From: JAQWUY01 sp049615605
GTDB lineage: Bacteria; Pseudomonadota; Alphaproteobacteria; JAQWUY01
Assembly: GCA_049615605.1 (NCBI GenBank)
Contig: JBMZFW010000022.1
Coordinates: 1 to 17,960 of the forward strand
Reading direction: 5' to 3'
DNA: 17,960 bases
Shown here: one piece after another, positions 15,289 through 17,960 of the stretch
Numbering within the stretch: position 1 is the first letter of the stretch
Layout of the letters: each line of letters begins with the position of its first letter
Program-made: the position numbers and the translations under genes
The notes under the pieces: model-generated
The model's database searches: none
What the model was told of the DNA's origin: nothing
What the model saw: the letters and a program-made list of their open reading frames with translations, nothing else

Positions 15289-17952
15289 ATGACAGTTGTA
15301 ACAGGTTTAGATACCTTAAATGTTCGCAAAACACTTAATGTTAATGGTAAAGAATATGATTACTATTCAATTCCAGACGCAGCAAAGCAAATTGGCGATG
15401 TTACAAAATTACCGTACAGTTTAAAAATATTACTTGAAAACTTATTAAGGTACCAAGACGACCGCACTGTAAATGTTGACGATGTTAAAGCGGTTGCAAA
15501 ATGGCTTGATAAAAAAACTTCAACACATGAAATTGCATATCGCCCTGCCCGTGTATTAATGCAAGATTTCACTGGTGTACCAGCGGTTGTTGATTTGGCG
15601 GCAATGCGTGATGCCACAGCAAAATTAAATGGCAATGTACAAAACATTAACCCATTATGCCCTGTTGATTTGGTAATTGACCATTCATTAATGGTTGATT
15701 TCTTTGGCGATGCATCATCATTACAAAAAAATGTAGACATTGAATTTGAACGCAACCAAGAACGATATGAATTCTTGCGTTGGGGACAATCGGCATTTAA
15801 TAACTTCCGTGTTGTGCCACCAGGTACGGGTATTTGTCACCAAGTAAATGTTGAATACTTGGCAAAAACTGTTTGGTCTGATACTGACCAAAATGGAAAA
15901 ATGGTTGCTTACCCTGATACTTGTGTGGGTACGGATTCACACACAACAATGGTAAACGGTCTTGGCGTTCTTGGCTGGGGTGTTGGTGGTATTGAAGCCG
16001 AAGCGGCAATGCTTGGACAACCAGTATCAATGTTAATTCCAGAAGTAATTGGTTTTAAATTAACTGGTACATTGCGTGATGGTATTACCGCAACTGATTT
16101 AGTACTTACAGTTACACAAATGCTTCGTGAAAAAGGCGTGGTTGGTAAATTCGTTGAATTCTTTGGCGAAGGTCTTGACCATTTAAGCTTAGCCGACCGT
16201 TCAACAATTGCCAATATGGCACCTGAATATGGGGCAACTTGTGGTATTTTCCCAATTGATGCGGAAACAATTAATTACTTACGTTTTACTGGTCGTGATG
16301 AAGAAAACATTGCACTGGTTGAAGCATACGCAAAAGCACAAGGTATGTGGCGTGACAGTTCAGTTGTTGCCGATTACACTGATGTATTGGAACTTGACCT
16401 TGATTCAATTCGCCCATCGCTTGCTGGACCAAAGCGTCCGCAAGACCGTGCATTGCTGGAAAATATTCCAACTGAATTTGCAAAAGTTGAAAAAGAATTT
16501 GGTGCGGGCACAACACAAAAAGTTCGCGACTTTGACTTAGAAGACGGTGCGGTTGTGTTAACCGCAATCACATCATGTACAAACACATCAAATCCGAATG
16601 TATTAATTGCCGCTGGATTGGTGGCAAAGAAAGCGGTTGAACTTGGTCTTTCAACAAAGCCTTGGGTTAAAACTTCGCTTGCACCGGGTTCACAGGTTGT
16701 AACCGATTACCTTGAAAAAGCGGGCTTAACAACATACCTTGATGAACTTGGTTTTAACAATGTTGGTTATGGTTGTACAACTTGTATTGGTAATTCAGGT
16801 CCCCTGCCAGAAGACATTACACAGGCAATTGACGATGGTAAATTATTGGTAAATGCGGTGCTATCTGGTAACCGTAATTTTGAAGGTCGTGTAAATCCAC
16901 AAACTCGTGGTAACTGGCTTGCATCGCCACCGCTTGTTGTGGCGTATGCGTTAACGGGTAATGTTAAAGTTGATATTACCAAAGAACCAATTGGCAAAGG
17001 CAAAGATGGACAAGATGTGTTCTTAAAAGATATATGGCCATCAACTGCGGAAATTAATGAAACATTACAAGACTGCTTAAATTCAGATATGTATAAATCA
17101 AGATATGCTGATGTGTTCCTTGGTCCACAACAATGGCAAGACATTGAAATTACAGGCGGTGAAACTTATGGCTGGTCTGATAATTCAACATACATTCAAA
17201 ACCCACCGTATTTTGAAAATATGTCAATGGAAGTGGGCGATATTACGGATATTAAGGGTGCAAAACCTTTACTTGTTCTTGCCGACAGTATCACCACAGA
17301 CCACATTTCACCAGCGGGTGGATTTAAATCTGATACCCCTGCGGGTAAGTTCTTAGTGGACAGACAGGTTGCGGTTAAAGACTTTAACTCTTATGGTTCC
17401 CGTCGTGGTAATCACGAAGTAATGATGCGTGGCACATTCGCAAACATTCGTATTCGCAACGAACTTGCCGATGGTACAGAAGGTGGCTTTACAACTTATA
17501 ACGGCGAAGTAACATCTGTATACGACGCGGCAATGGATTATAAAAAAGATGGCATTCCATTATGTGTGTTCGGCGGTAAAGAATACGGTACTGGTTCATC
17601 GCGTGATTGGGCGGCAAAGGGTACAAACTTATTGGGCGTGAAATTTGTTGTGGCAGAAAGCTTTGAACGAATTCACCGTTCTAACTTAGTTGGTATGGGT
17701 GTATTACCATTAATGTTCAAAGACGGTATGACGCGTAATGACTTAAACCTTAGCCAAGCGAAATCAATTGATGTAACGGGTTTAAGCAATGATGTTAAAC
17801 CACGCCAAGATTTAACAATGACAATCACATACAATGACGATACGACAAAAGAAGTTAACTTATTATGTCGTATTGATACGATTGATGAAGTTGATTACTA
17901 TCGCAATGGTGGTATATTGCATTATGTACTTCGCAATATGCTTGCTAATTAA
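15289..17952 (+). CDS. acnA: Aconitate hydratase A
   Basis: Interconverts citrate and isocitrate in the TCA cycle using a [4Fe-4S] cluster; cytosolic. The 887-residue protein is of the AcnA/IRP type. The cluster ligands are C430 (in TSCTNTS) and C496 and C499 (in GCTTCIGNSG), with the same spacing as in E. coli AcnA. DTCVGTDSHTTMVNGLG and the FNSYGSRRGNHEVMMRG and GKEYGTGSSRDWAAKG segments of the C-terminal swivel domain are intact. Length is normal and both ends are complete. It is transcribed alone within the window, divergent from glnD, from a near-consensus promoter. AcnA apoproteins of this family can bind RNA when the cluster is lost, but nothing here tests that. Confidence 0.97.
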   Translation: MTVVTGLDTLNVRKTLNVNGKEYDYYSIPDAAKQIGDVTKLPYSLKILLENLLRYQDDRTVNVDDVKAVAKWLDKKTSTHEIAYRPARVLMQDFTGVPAVVDLAAMRDATAKLNGNVQNINPLCPVDLVIDHSLMVDFFGDASSLQKNVDIEFERNQERYEFLRWGQSAFNNFRVVPPGTGICHQVNVEYLAKTVWSDTDQNGKMVAYPDTCVGTDSHTTMVNGLGVLGWGVGGIEAEAAMLGQPVSMLIPEVIGFKLTGTLRDGITATDLVLTVTQMLREKGVVGKFVEFFGEGLDHLSLADRSTIANMAPEYGATCGIFPIDAETINYLRFTGRDEENIALVEAYAKAQGMWRDSSVVADYTDVLELDLDSIRPSLAGPKRPQDRALLENIPTEFAKVEKEFGAGTTQKVRDFDLEDGAVVLTAITSCTNTSNPNVLIAAGLVAKKAVELGLSTKPWVKTSLAPGSQVVTDYLEKAGLTTYLDELGFNNVGYGCTTCIGNSGPLPEDITQAIDDGKLLVNAVLSGNRNFEGRVNPQTRGNWLASPPLVVAYALTGNVKVDITKEPIGKGKDGQDVFLKDIWPSTAEINETLQDCLNSDMYKSRYADVFLGPQQWQDIEITGGETYGWSDNSTYIQNPPYFENMSMEVGDITDIKGAKPLLVLADSITTDHISPAGGFKSDTPAGKFLVDRQVAVKDFNSYGSRRGNHEVMMRGTFANIRIRNELADGTEGGFTTYNGEVTSVYDAAMDYKKDGIPLCVFGGKEYGTGSSRDWAAKGTNLLGVKFVVAESFERIHRSNLVGMGVLPLMFKDGMTRNDLNLSQAKSIDVTGLSNDVKPRQDLTMTITYNDDTTKEVNLLCRIDTIDEVDYYRNGGILHYVLRNMLAN

Positions 17953-17960
17953 TTTTAATA

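Noticed and set aside
16767..17144. Antisense frames opposite acnA
   Set aside because: No domain or start signal, and aconitase is intact on the other strand.
1..17960. Mobile element, phage, defence island or CRISPR array
   Set aside because: All genes are housekeeping, base composition looks even by eye, and I saw no repeat arrays, transposase motifs or terminal inverted repeats.

Overview
The window looks like core chromosome of an AT-rich alphaproteobacterium. All 16 genes are full length and tightly packed: the largest non-coding gap is about 118 bases, so no stretch over 300 bases lacks a gene. There is no tRNA, rRNA, CRISPR array, insertion sequence, phage or defence gene. The alphaproteobacterial call rests on remembered gene neighbourhoods (hisC-tyrA close to metX-metW; glnD next to murJ; an OmpR/EnvZ-like pair) and on family-level protein resemblance, not on a database search. 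The complete Tyr and Met branch genes argue against a Rickettsia-like auxotrophic parasite; a free-living or gut/host-associated AT-rich lineage fits better.

Layout. Bases 2-3392 (minus strand) form one operon read right to left: a small carboxylesterase, a chorismate mutase with a degenerate prephenate-dehydratase-like tail, a HisC-family aminotransferase and prephenate/arogenate dehydrogenase (tyrA). The last three give a chorismate-to-tyrosine route. Bases 3465-6824 (plus) hold gluQ, metX, metW and truA; metX, metW and truA abut with no spacer. The two operons diverge from a 72-base gap with face-to-face extended -10 promoters. Bases 6828-7910 (minus) hold dsbB and a YqaA/DedA-type membrane protein. 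Bases 7990-10010 (plus) encode an overlapping OmpR-type response regulator and EnvZ-like sensor kinase, followed by trpS. Bases 11045-15170 (minus) hold glnD and murJ, which overlap by 14 bases. Bases 15289-17952 (plus) encode aconitase A, diverging from glnD with a strong sigma70-type promoter.

Functionally the region mixes aromatic and methionine biosynthesis, tRNA modification and charging (gluQ, truA, trpS), envelope functions (dsbB, yqaA, murJ, the two-component pair), nitrogen control (glnD) and the TCA cycle (acnA). I found no undescribed multi-gene system. The points most worth a second look are the chorismate mutase tail, the symmetric bidirectional promoter between the Tyr and Met operons, the recurring TGTTATAnT promoter element, the reversed orientation of trpS beside murJ, and loss of the zinc site in GluQ.
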